A stretch of DNA of 64,000 nt from assembly GCA_022059125.1 (NCBI GenBank), contig JAEUWY010000008.1, positions 1,612,001-1,676,000 on the forward strand. Direction: 5' to 3'. Source of the DNA: Corynespora cassiicola (taxonomy: Eukaryota; Ascomycota; Dothideomycetes; Pleosporales; Corynesporascaceae). Shown here piece after piece: positions 1 through 9,540 of the stretch; the first letter of the stretch is position 1, and each line of letters starts with the position of its first letter. Made by a program: the position numbers and the translations under genes. The notes below the pieces were generated by a model. It saw only the letters and a program-made list of their open reading frames with translations. It was not told the DNA's origin and did not search any database.

Positions 1-1836
1 GGCGCCGCTTTCCCGGTGATGATATCGAAGAGGGCGACGCCGCCATCCTGGCCGGGATACCCAGCCCAGATCAGAGCAGAGATGTTTGGGTTGTTGACAA
101 TGGGGGAAGAGTCGACTTGGCCGCCGCCCATCTGGATCACGATCATGGGCTTTCCGAGGGAGGCGAGGTAGCCGGCCATGTCGAGCTGAGCGCCGGTCCA
201 GGCGATGTCGACTCGGTCCATGTCCTCGGCTTCCTGGCTGTTGGTGATGCCGCCAAAGTAGATGATGATGTCGCTCGCGTCGGCGACGGGTTTGACCTGC
301 AGCCACTTGTTTGTTGTGGGGTCGCCTTGGCCTCCGACACCTTCGGCGTAGTCGACGGTGACGTTGAGTTGCTGGGCTGCCCAAAGGGGGCTGTGGAGGT
401 AGGTTGGAACGCCAAAGTAGTTTCCGAGCATGTTTTCGGTTGCATTGGCCCAGCCTCCGAATAGACCCAGCGACGGAGATGATTCTAGGGAAAGGGGGAG
501 TACACCATCGTTCTTTAGGAGGACAATGCCTTCGGTGGCAGCTTTGAGGGCCAGAGCCTGGGAGGCGTTGGTTGCGACGTCATTAAAATCAAGCTGTCGG
601 TATGGCTGGTTTTCAGGCGGATCAAACCAACCCAACCTGACTAATGAGGAGTACTGTCGGGTTAGAGCCTGGTCAATGACGCTTTCATTGAGCAGGCCCT
701 GCTCGAAGGCACCTGGAAGATGAATTGGCATGTAAGTACCGCAGTCGAGATCAGTTCCCGCAATAAGAGAGTCTGCAGCAGCTCCTTCGCGGGTCGATGA
801 CCATTGATGGGGTAAGTATACGTTTTGAATGGAATCGCAGTCGCTGGTCACCCATTGTTCCTCGTTTGTCCAACCCCAGTGTTCACGAAGGATGGTCTGG
901 AGGAGGTAAGGGTCGGCGCATGTTGGGACACCATTTACTGCATCTGTGCCCTCTTAGTGATCTGGCATTCTCTTGGGAGGTTGAGTACTGACTGTACGAG
1001 CACATGAACCCGCCGACGTTCGAGTCTCGAGCACAGCTTTGGAATGGCGGGAGGTAGTACTCGACCAAGTCCTGTTGGGAGATTTGAGCATCAAACTGGT
1101 AGCGGTGATTGCCATTCCAATTCTCGATATCGTAGCCTGCAAAATGCTTGCAAGTCGCCACAACCCTCTTAAAGGGGTCACCTGTCTCTCCCTGAAGCCC
1201 TCTGATCAGAGCATGGACATATGAGGAGAGATGGTATGGGTCTTCTCCCGGAGTTTCTAGGCCAACGTTAGTTGCAAACTGTGTTGAAACATACAGAAGC
1301 ACCTGCCTTGACCGCGTCCCCACCTAGGGTCCCTGAACGGGTTGATGTTTGGGGTCCAAAAGTCAAGACCGGTCCTGTTCGCGTTGTTGAATGCTCGTGC
1401 CTCTACCGAAATCACCGTTGCGACCTCGGTGATCAATTCGTCATCAAAAGCAGCACCCATGGTAATGGGCTGCGGGAACGATGTCGAATAGCTGTATTCT
1501 CCTTCATCAGAAAAATTGGTATAAGGGCCGGCAATTCCGTGCAAGCCCTCAGACCACCACTCGTACGGTGGAATACCAAGACGCTCAACACCTGGTGACG
1601 AGCTCCCAGTAGCGGCGATCTTTTCCTCAAGCGTGTACAGCGCAACCAGAGAGCGAGCTCTCTCCAGCGGTGCTACGAAAGGTCAGCACTTGCACCGGAT
1701 ATCCCGGAAAATACATACAAGCCGAAGTATCGCATATAGTTTCATCTTTCAACGGACCATTGACACAATCCGGGAACAGAGCAGAAGCTCCAGCCGCCAA
1801 AAGCGCAACCGGAAGGTACCGACGTGAGGAAATCAT
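1..1836 (-). CDS. xlnD: GH3 exo-1,4-beta-xylosidase, secreted; 3' end cut by window edge
   Basis: It is expected to release xylose from xylooligosaccharides outside the cell. The exons I infer are 1719-1836, 1307-1672, 993-1256 and 1-943, giving 563 residues in the window; the C-terminal part lies beyond position 1. The ATG at 1836 starts a signal peptide ending near ALLAAGASA, directly followed by FPDCVNGPL, the usual mature start of fungal GH3 xylosidases. Further family signatures are RDPRWGRG, TPGEDPYHLS and CKHFAGYD. The likely nucleophile is the Asp in VTSDCDS (about residue 284), followed by the alpha/beta sandwich domain (ATEGIVLLKNDG). Intron 2 (1257-1306) appears to use a GC donor. 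The next gene upstream on the same strand is a GH43 enzyme, which fits xylan use. Family assignment is firm; the choice of xylosidase over other GH3 activities rests on the XlnD-like N-terminus and motifs. Confidence 0.93.
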
Positions 1837-1892
1837 ATCGATAGGTACCAGCCAAAGCCACTCGCTGCAGGCCCAAGACCTTGCAGCCAGCC

Positions 1893-1899
1893 ATTTATA
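1893..1899 (-). promoter_or_regulatory. TATA-like box of the GH3 xylosidase
   Basis: TATAAAT reads on the minus strand about 57 bp before the ATG at 1836. This spacing is usual for a fungal TATA element with a short leader. A single GGCTAG, which matches the XlnR-type consensus GGCTAR, lies at 2218-2223; one copy alone is weak evidence of xylose control. Confidence 0.45.
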
Positions 1900-2415
1900 C
1901 GTGCCCCCAATAGCCGTAGCTCAATCCCCACACCGCAATCCATGGAAAATCAATGCGGGGATTGCAGCTCCCGAGTACGCGATGACGACTAGAAGCTGGA
2001 GAAAGCGTGGCCAAACCCGGCTCGGCACCGGTAGGAAAGCCTCCCAGTATGCCAGCGTGCAGATCGATAGTTGCAGCTCCATCTCGCGCAGGTTGGGTAC
2101 TCCGGGAGCCGCATCGGGAGGACCAAGCGGTTGTGGAGGTCGTGAGGGGCTTAGACTAGCGGGGGTCGTGATGAGCGTGATTCGTCGTGCATTCAGGCTG
2201 AATTGAACAGCCGACGAGGCTAGCTCGGTTCAGTCCGTTGAGTTCTTCACAAAGGTCCAAGAGCACGTCACTGTTGAGGTAGCGTGCAGAGAGTCACGGA
2301 ATGACTTGCGGTATTCTTTCCGAGACTGCTCGTTCATTGACAAAGTTTAAGAGCAGGCACCAAGTCGTGTCCTGTGCTTGTGCTGATCTAGAAGAAATGT
2401 GTATCGTACGAGCCC
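1900..2415. other. Intergenic region between the GH3 and GH43 genes
   Basis: It holds the promoter of the GH3 gene and the 3' flank of the GH43 gene. Apart from the TATA-like box and one GGCTAR site I see no ORF or repeat that I can support. Confidence 0.5.
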
Positions 2416-3992
2416 TTAGTCAATTGTGATGTCGCTGAAGTTGACTTTCTCTTCCTGTCCGTCGGCAAAAACACCAATGACAGGTCCTACAAAGTCGGGA
2501 TCAGTCAGGCTGAGAGTGTCAACGGTAGCGAGGCATGTTCCTTGATCCGATCCCGTACCATGTGTGTCATACCATAGACTGTACGAACTTTCCGTGTACC
2601 GGATCTGGAAACTGATCTTTTCCGCTATATCCACACGGCGAAGATCGGATCTGAATATCTTTCTTGCTCCATTGACTAGCTCGAAGCCAACTGTGGATTC
2701 CGCCGTCTCATAGAAAATCCGAGCAAACCGGTGCTCTTCCTTGTACACAGCAAGCCCTGCTTTGACAACCCCAGAGGCCATAGGTCGATGAAGAGTGGCC
2801 TTACTAACACCCTCCAAGAGCCGTTGTCTTTTCCCGACAAATGTGGGCGACTCTTCGGGATCAGAAAAATTGAAGGCGGAACTGGTCAGCTCGACCGAAA
2901 CCCTATCGTCATCGAACTTGTACCTGGCTAGATCCGCATCTCGAATGTACAGCCAGTCTACTCCAGGCGTTGCAGATAGCGAGACTACGCCCTCTTTGCG
3001 CGAGACCCCTTGTGGGTTGGGCTTCACCCGTTCGAAGGTCAGCCAACCTTCATCGTCCCACTCTGCAGGAGTCAGAAAACTCTCTCGACCCATGATATAC
3101 CGCCCTTCCTTGTCCTTTCGTACACCCAGACATACGCCCCACCAGCTTCCCTGCTCATCCTGGAAGAGATCGCAGTGTCCGGTATATTGTATATATTCTT
3201 CAGTCCCCGTTGCAGTCAAAATTGGGTTCTTGGGGCAGGGCTCGTAAGGACCCCATATATCCTTTGATCTCGCAATGGTAATCATATGGTTCTCATGCGT
3301 TCCACCTTCCGAAATCATGACATAATACCATCCATCTTTCTTATACAGATGAGGCCCCTCTGGGAATATCCCACCGGTGCCGTCCCATATCTTCTTCTCC
3401 TCAGACAGCTTCTCTCCCGTTTTCAGGTCAATTTCAAATAGATGGATCTTGGTCATGGGGCCCGGTGCCGCCGATCCATGCATGTACGCTCTGCCATCGT
3501 CGTCGAAGAAGATGCTGGGGTCAATGCCCCAGAATTTGAAGTAGACGGGATCGCTCCAGTTGCCCTTCCAGATGTCGTTTGTTGACACAATAAAGTTCTC
3601 CGTGATGTCCGGCTTGGGGTGCAGTAGGTTCGTACAGACAACATAGAAAGTGCCGTCATGGTAGCGTATGGTGGGAGCAAACAATCCACCCGAGGATAGC
3701 ATGATATCTCCTGAGGGTTGCGGCGAGAATCGGGTGTCGGATTTCCTGAGACTGAGTTGACTCTGCCGATGGATTGCATTTCCTGCGTATTGTTAGCTTT
3801 CGGGGATGGGAGAGCAAAGTAGACCACACCGATGTGTTTCCAGCTCACTAAATCTTGCGAGGCATATATTGGCAGGCCGGGAAACATGTGGAACGACGAG
3901 TTGACCAAGTAGTACCACCCTTCCACTCTGACAATGGAAGGGTCCGGCGAAAAGCCAGGAATAATAGGGTTGATAGTCGCTTGCAAAGTCAT
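2416..3992 (-). CDS. GH43 family beta-xylosidase / alpha-L-arabinofuranosidase, no signal peptide
   Basis: Exons 3830-3992 and 2416-3782 (47-bp intron 3783-3829) give 509 residues. The N-terminus runs directly into the first blade of the five-bladed propeller. The three acidic residues of GH43 are visible: the base Asp17 in GFSPDPS, the pKa-modulating Asp near 142 in WGIDPSIFFDDDG, and the acid Glu near 196 in IFPEGPHLY. The C-terminal 200 residues (from VSLSATPGVDWLYIRDAD onward) look like the beta-sandwich domain typical of xylosidase-type GH43 members. There is no leader peptide, so the enzyme probably works inside the cell on imported xylooligosaccharides. It is co-oriented with the secreted GH3 xylosidase downstream. 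Xylosidase versus arabinofuranosidase cannot be settled from sequence. Confidence 0.92.
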
Positions 3993-5856
3993 CTTCTCCC
4001 AGGGAATCTCTCAGTGTTTTCGACACCTCGAGGATCAAAGAGTTTGGTAGTGATGCCTGTTGTCGCATGCTGGCCTCATTAGGCATGCCGCCCGGAAGAA
4101 TATCGCCCGACGCCCAGCAGCCCTTTCTGCAGCGGGGTAAATGGCGAAGGATCACCAATCGAGGGAGCTTCGTGGCATCAGGCATTGTTGCATGCCGTGG
4201 CGCATCTCGGCTGTATCGTGCCCTTGGGCGGTCCAGCCAAGCAAGACATACGGCGCAGACGGGCCGCTGAGATGGGAGATTCGGCTGGGAAGGGCATGGC
4301 CCATGGAGCAATGTATCAAAGCTGACGGAGGGAGTCGAGCGAGAAAGAAACCTCAAATGTTCCCTAGCGGTAAATGCTTGTAACAGAAACCAGGGACTCG
4401 CTAAACCAAGACCTAGAACGTGTGAACCGGCAAGAGAGGGTTGAGACGCCTTCCGAAACAGGAAAGTCCAGAAAGCCATCGAAGACAGCTGTTTTCCCCC
4501 ACCATGATGCGCGTCAGCTTGCACAGGTGACCCATCCATGGATGGTGGTCAGCACTAACGCACTCGCCCTTCTCAAACTGCCCGAAGGGGCATTTTCACT
4601 CAAAAGCATTGAAATCAGTTGCATTCACTCGCCCCTCAGCATGCCTGATGAGGCAGCAACACGTCCTCTGTCGAAAACTGGTGCATAACACACAGTAAGG
4701 GGTGCACCTTTGCGCTCGCCAACCATGGGCCGCCCGCATGCCCTTTTGGGTAAGTTGCCGTAAGCCCATCGATTGCAGCTCCCGAGGTGTCCTCGGCCCA
4801 AATCACATGACCCCCAGCACCACCCTGCACCCCCTCCGTCGCAAAACTCAAAACCGCCAGACTCGGCCTTTTTCCACGGCGAGAGAGAACGAAGACATCC
4901 ATTTGCAAACTATACACAGCACCTTCACACAGCCTAGAAGAAAGACTGTAGCAGAACCCTCCCCCACCCCCCCAAAACCCCGTGACACACCACCATCACT
5001 CCCAAGGTTCGCTCATCCATCTCACCCACGGCTCACGACAAAACACCCCCTCACCCCTCGACCCTCCCCAACCTACCCAAACCGGCAACAACACTCTCCC
5101 CCATCGAACGCAGCCCCAATCTCTTGGCCACCCCCAAGACCCCCCTTTCGAGAAGGTTTGCCCAACCCACCGTCTTGGGTGTCGAACGCTGTGACAGGAG
5201 CTTAAACTCCCGCCGACCCATCCGCCTACCCAACGTTTTTCCCCGGCCACCCAATGCCCCAATCCACTCGTCTGCCCGGTACACTGCCCACCAGCTAGTC
5301 CACTCGGTGCCCGGCCGACAAGCCACGACTCATGTCTCTTTCCACGCAGAAGCCGGGGCTTTTGCGGCCAATGGGGTGGTTTTTCGGGCCGGGCGGCGGT
5401 ACAGGGACGAAGGGCCTATTGACGGTAGGTCGAGTGCCCAGGGCTTGGGCGGAGGGCGGCGGGTTGGGGCGGTGACGTAGGTGGTGGAACCGTCCCATCC
5501 GCAGATTGAGCGGTGGTGTTTCACAGCGCCAGTACATGCATGCATGTAAGCAAGCAGTAAGTAAGCCAGCGGCGGCGGCATGTCCAAGGAACGACTGGGG
5601 AAGCCAGAAGAGGAAAGAGGACAATTACAGCGCGTACCGTGTGCAAGATTGATGTTGATTGAGCAGCTGGCCTGTATACTTGAAACGCCTCTAAATGCCA
5701 GAAACGGGGACATCAATTGCCCTCTGAATTAACAATCCCTTCCCCCTCCTGTATCCCAAAACTCCAAAAGCTATGGTCAAATTTCAAAATGCAAAGGTGG
5801 TATCTAGTGTCCAACACAGAAAACATGGGGAAAAGGGGCGACGCAGCAGCAATCAT
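3993..5856. other. Long intergenic region, no supported gene
   Basis: It contains the promoter of the GH43 gene and the 3' flank of ERO1. The stretch 4900-5300 is strongly C-rich on the plus strand, which creates long chance ORFs rich in Pro, Thr and Ser. None has a recognisable domain. No GGCTAA site was found near the GH43 start. Confidence 0.5.
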
Positions 5857-7830
5857 CTACAGCTCACGAAAGTCCGGGTACTTGATCTCCCAGCTCCTCT
5901 CCGGAACCGCAAGACCAACCCAGTAATTCCAAAGCCTCGCCAACTCAAAAATGGCAATCTTAGAACTAATCAGCTTGGTTAGCGTGTCCACCCCTGACGA
6001 AAAAAGGTGGCTGCCAAACACTTACAACTTGCCGGGGATCTCCATCCAGCTCTTCATGACGTGGATCCAGACCCTGTAGACGAGATCAAACTCCGCCCAA
6101 AAGATCTCGGAAAGTGACATGTTGGTCTGGTCCCAGTCGCGCTGGAAGCTCGGCCCGCCGTCATCCACCACATCATCTTCAATCGCCGCGTTTTCCAGCG
6201 CGAGCTTGGTCTTTAGGACTTCCTTCTCCGTCTCTGGGGGGGTCTGGACCACGGCCGTGGACCGTGTGCCATCGCGCTCATCAATCATGCGGCGGAACTC
6301 CTTGATCGCCATCAGGGAATGCGAAAGACGGTCCATGGTGTTCAGCAGCGCAACGAGCTCGGTGCGCCGGAGAGGAGGATCCTTGGAAGAATCGTTCTCG
6401 TCGAACTCGAAGAGGACCTTGAGTGCGGTGCCGTATCCGTTCGTCTGCAGCTTTCCCCACAGACGGCACTTGTCGCAGCCCACGCAGTCCATGATCCTGC
6501 TGACGTTCCTGAACCGGTTGCGGAAGTCCTCTTTCAGGGCAATCGTGTCCGGGTCCTGGAACATGACCGTCTCGTCGAAGATCTCAGAGCCCGAGGGGAT
6601 CGCAGACGCGAGGCGGAGAACCGAGTTCTTGGTGCGTAGATCCTGTTCGGGGTCCTCGGAACAGAAAGAGTAGTCTTGGACGTGCTGCTTGATCTTTCCG
6701 ACGGCGCGCATGACCAAGGCATAGTTGAAGTAGATGTTGGAAATGCGGTCGGGGAACTTGTGAAGGCGCTGCTCGTAGCACGCAAGATTCGGGCCCCACT
6801 GTCCGGTGGTCTGATTGAGGTACTCCCAGCAGAGATGGGTTGAGATGGAAGCATGCATTCCCGAGACTACCCGGTAGAAGACACGCTTCTCGAGGCAGGT
6901 ATCGTCAAACTCGATCGCATCCAGTCGCGCCGTGGCGGTTCCCTGCGCAATGGCCGACTTTACGTTCTGCTGCAAGACCTGCTCTTTCATGACATTGCGC
7001 AGCTGGTTCGCCGCGAGCATCTGCTCCTGGTTCCCGAACCCGCCAAACGGAGACTGGGCAGTGGTCTGGACATTCTTCGGGGGCTTGCTAAAGCAATTCT
7101 CACGGTAGATAGCCTCCCAGACCTGCTGAGAACCCACTCCCGCATATCCCGTGAAGCGCTCGGGGTTGTCCACCAGCGAGACGTAGTCGCCCTTTGCCGT
7201 TGCCGACTCGTCGTCGGGGACGCAGTAATCGCGGTCATCGCACTCGTCGTCGTATTCGACCACGCAGCTCTCGTCCACATCGTCTCCGAGGCTTCCCTGC
7301 AGCGGCCGCTGCTTCTGCTCCCTCTGCTGCTTCTTCCCCGGATGCTGCGCCGTCGGGCCCTCCAGCTTGCCCAACTCCTTTGCGCGCCAGACCAAGGGTA
7401 TGTCCTCCTCGTTGTCCAGCGTGTTCACCGCACACGCCACGTTCCCGCACATGCCATTCTCGTCGCTCCAGAACGGGCATTTCTTGTTGTACAGACTGAG
7501 CCGGTAGTGCGAGAAGAAGTCGGTCTTTTGCGTGATGGAGTGGAGGTAGGGGTGGATGGCTTCGTTCAACTGCTCGAGCGTGTTGTAGCTCGCGCACGCG
7601 TCCGACACAATGGCGCCCGGCTCGAACTGGAACGCACGGTTATTATTGGGGCTCTGGTTGGGGCTCTGGCTCTGGGCCTGCGCCGCGGCGCACGACGAGG
7701 TCCCACCTGTACTCACTTCGCAGACGTTTGGCGGCGCGTTCTTGGACTTTGATGGTGCGAGCGGCTCTGCATGCGAGCTGCCCAGCAGCGAGAAGACTGC
7801 CAGGTAGAAGACCTGCGCTGCAGACCGCAT
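5857..7830 (-). CDS. ERO1: ERO1, endoplasmic oxidoreductin (FAD-dependent thiol oxidase of the ER)
   Basis: Ero1 oxidises protein disulfide isomerase in the ER lumen and passes electrons to oxygen through FAD. Exons 6026-7830 and 5857-5965 give 637 residues. The 60-bp intron 5966-6025 replaces a premature stop and adds a 36-residue tail ending in YPDFREL. Visible features are a signal peptide (VFYLAVFSLLGSSHA), the early cysteine cluster CPFWSDENGMCGNVAC, the segment ERFTGYAG with W-EAIYRENC, HASISTHLCWEYLN, and the CVGCDKC active-site region with CxxC pairs. The insert around residues 170-215 is rich in Gln, Lys and acidic residues and is probably a loop. I chose the ATG at 7830 because the in-frame ATG at 7881 lies inside a predicted 5' UTR intron and would bury the signal peptide. 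Confidence 0.96.
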
Positions 7831-7873
7831 CGTAGATGCTCCCGGATCGATCAAATGATGGGAATGCTCAGTC

Positions 7874-7964
7874 CTGTCCAAAAAGGTTGCGCTGGTTAGC
7901 CAATGTCTGCGAAAGGAGACGGCCGGGTATCGTCGTTCGAAGGAAGAGAGAACCGGACACTTAC
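7874..7964 (-). other. Predicted 5' UTR intron of ERO1
   Basis: On the minus strand a GTAAGT donor at 7964 is followed by a GGCTAAC branch site and a TTTTTGGACAG acceptor ending at 7874, 91 bp in all. It removes an upstream in-frame ATG at 7881, leaving the ATG at 7830 as the first in-frame start. Confidence 0.7.
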
Positions 7965-7983
7965 GGTTCCAAAGGCCTAGATG

Positions 7984-7990
7984 TTATATA
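7984..7990 (-). promoter_or_regulatory. TATA-like element upstream of ERO1
   Basis: TATATAA reads on the minus strand, about 20 bp before the predicted 5' UTR intron donor. The plus strand reads TATATAAAAGG, so its orientation is not certain, but the nearest start is that of ERO1. Confidence 0.4.
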
Positions 7991-8036
7991 AAAGGCGCCG
8001 CGCCCGGATTTCGGAAATTCCGCTGTAAATCGCTAT

Positions 8037-8044
8037 TGACGTGG
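8037..8044 (+). promoter_or_regulatory. UPR-element-like TGACGTGG in the ERO1 promoter
   Basis: TGACGTGG matches the core bound by bZIP factors of the unfolded protein response. It lies about 207 bp before the ERO1 ATG. ERO1 is a classical UPR target, so control by the fungal Hac1 homologue is a reasonable inference, not shown by the sequence alone. Confidence 0.35.
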
Positions 8045-8640
8045 GGCTCACAAAGAGGCCAGATTGTGTTCGAAACGCCAGTTGGCTGAAAGAAAGTGGA
8101 CAGAGGGGTGTGGTGTGGCGGTGCGGCCGTCTCGTCTTCCTTTAGGGAAAGGGTGCAATCTGGGCAAGACGGGCCCTAATAAACCTCAATTAAATGGCGA
8201 GCCAGGAGAGGCGCGGGGAGCCGAGAAAAAGGACAGATGGGTGCGTTTGAGTGAGCGGCTATACCAAGTGATGATAAATGAAGGGGAGGGGGGCGGGTGG
8301 ATGCGCGCGCACAGGGTGTCCTCGGGGCAAAGTTAGGGTTCGGAATTGTAATCACGCCCTCATCGGACCATACAAGAAGGCGTGCAATGTGGCCTTAAAG
8401 TGTGGCGTCTAGCAAAGGCAACGAAAATCTGCGATCCCTGCATTAGCGGCGCCGGACTGATCACGGAACGCATAGGGCTGAGGGGGAGGAGGCAGCAGCC
8501 AGCACGACGACTCTCAACCGCAGCCAGTGGTCATCCCACCCCCTAGCACGCCCAAGGTACCCGGGACGCTTCCAGAAGCCCCCCCTTCCCCAGCATTTCC
8601 GTCGTCCGCTATCGATAAGACCCAGACGTGCGTAACCACA

Positions 8641-9318
8641 ATGGCCGACGCGTCCGCCCCGGCGCCCACGGGCAACTGGCACGACGCCTTCCCCGCCCCG
8701 CGTCACTCTGCACCCTTGATCCCACGCGAGACGGTCCTGTCCGACATCTCGTCCCCCGAGCTCCTCCTCGTCGACGTGCGCCGCACCGACTTCGAGGGCG
8801 GCACCATACGCGGCAGCCTCAACCTGCCCGCCCACAGCTTCTACTTCAACCGGGCCGTGCTATACGACCTGTGCAAGCGCGCCGGCGTAAAGCAGGTGGC
8901 CTTTTATTGCGGTACGTACCGAGACCCTGGCCCTTTTTTTTTATTTGCTTATCGATTGTCTGGTGCGTGGTGGCGCCGCCCGCCCGCCCTGTTGGCGCTG
9001 GGCTGGGTTGGGCTGGGTCGGGCCCCCCCGTTACATGGCGTACCGTCCGCGAACATACGACCGTCACGTTACCTCCTGCCCATACAGTGGTCTCAGCTGA
9101 GCATTCTATTTCCACCAGGGAGCTCCAACGGTCGGGGTCCGCGCTGCTCGGGCTGGTTCTCCGACTACATTGCCGAGAAGTGTGATGCCTCCATCCATTC
9201 CCTGACCTTGGCTGGAGGGATCAAGGGTTGGGTCAAGGCTGGCGAACCATACACGCTGCACATGGATGGCTTCGAGCCAAAGTACTGGGAGCAGTTCGAC
9301 ACCAATCAAAAGAAATAA
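8641..9318 (+). CDS. Small Cdc25/Acr2-type rhodanese-fold phosphatase or arsenate reductase
   Basis: Exons 8641-8911 and 9119-9318 give 156 residues. The protein is a single rhodanese domain: the LLLVDVRRTDFEGGTI opening is typical of the Cdc25/Ych1/Acr2 group, and the active loop C-G-S-S-N-G-R (residues 90-96) fits CX5R, which separates this group from seven-residue-loop sulfurtransferases. LAGGIKGW is the conserved C-terminal segment. The 207-bp intron 8912-9118 falls directly after the catalytic Cys codon. It is a multiple of three with no stop, so a naive reading gives a longer 225-residue protein with a broken loop. I infer the splice from the restored CX5R motif and from GTACGT and CACCAG sites. 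Arsenate reductase versus phosphatase cannot be told apart here. The gene is divergent from ERO1. Confidence 0.88.
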   Translation: MADASAPAPTGNWHDAFPAPRHSAPLIPRETVLSDISSPELLLVDVRRTDFEGGTIRGSLNLPAHSFYFNRAVLYDLCKRAGVKQVAFYCGTYRDPGPFFLFAYRLSGAWWRRPPALLALGWVGLGRAPPLHGVPSANIRPSRYLLPIQWSQLSILFPPGSSNGRGPRCSGWFSDYIAEKCDASIHSLTLAGGIKGWVKAGEPYTLHMDGFEPKYWEQFDTNQKK

Positions 9319-9540
9319 GGTTGTGGAATTCCGTGAAAAAGAGTCCAAGGTCCGAATCCTCTAGTTCATGCATCTTCCTGAAAATTGAGAAGAGCCAGTT
9401 AAAGTACAAACACATCTATCAGCAAGATGCGGCCAGGCGTTTGCCTGCAATTCGCCACTTTTCCTTTCCCCATCATGCTCATCCGTGAAACTCCATGGTC
9501 ACTTGGTATATCTGTCACTCGCCTGAAACCTTGTTCGCCT

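Noticed and set aside
4702..5205. A 167-codon plus-strand ORF in C-rich DNA
   Set aside because: Composition is Pro/Thr/Ser/Arg from C-rich sequence, overlaps ORFs on both strands, no domain.
7831..7881. An earlier ERO1 start giving a 17-residue N-terminal extension
   Set aside because: That ATG is inside a predicted leader intron and would precede the signal peptide.
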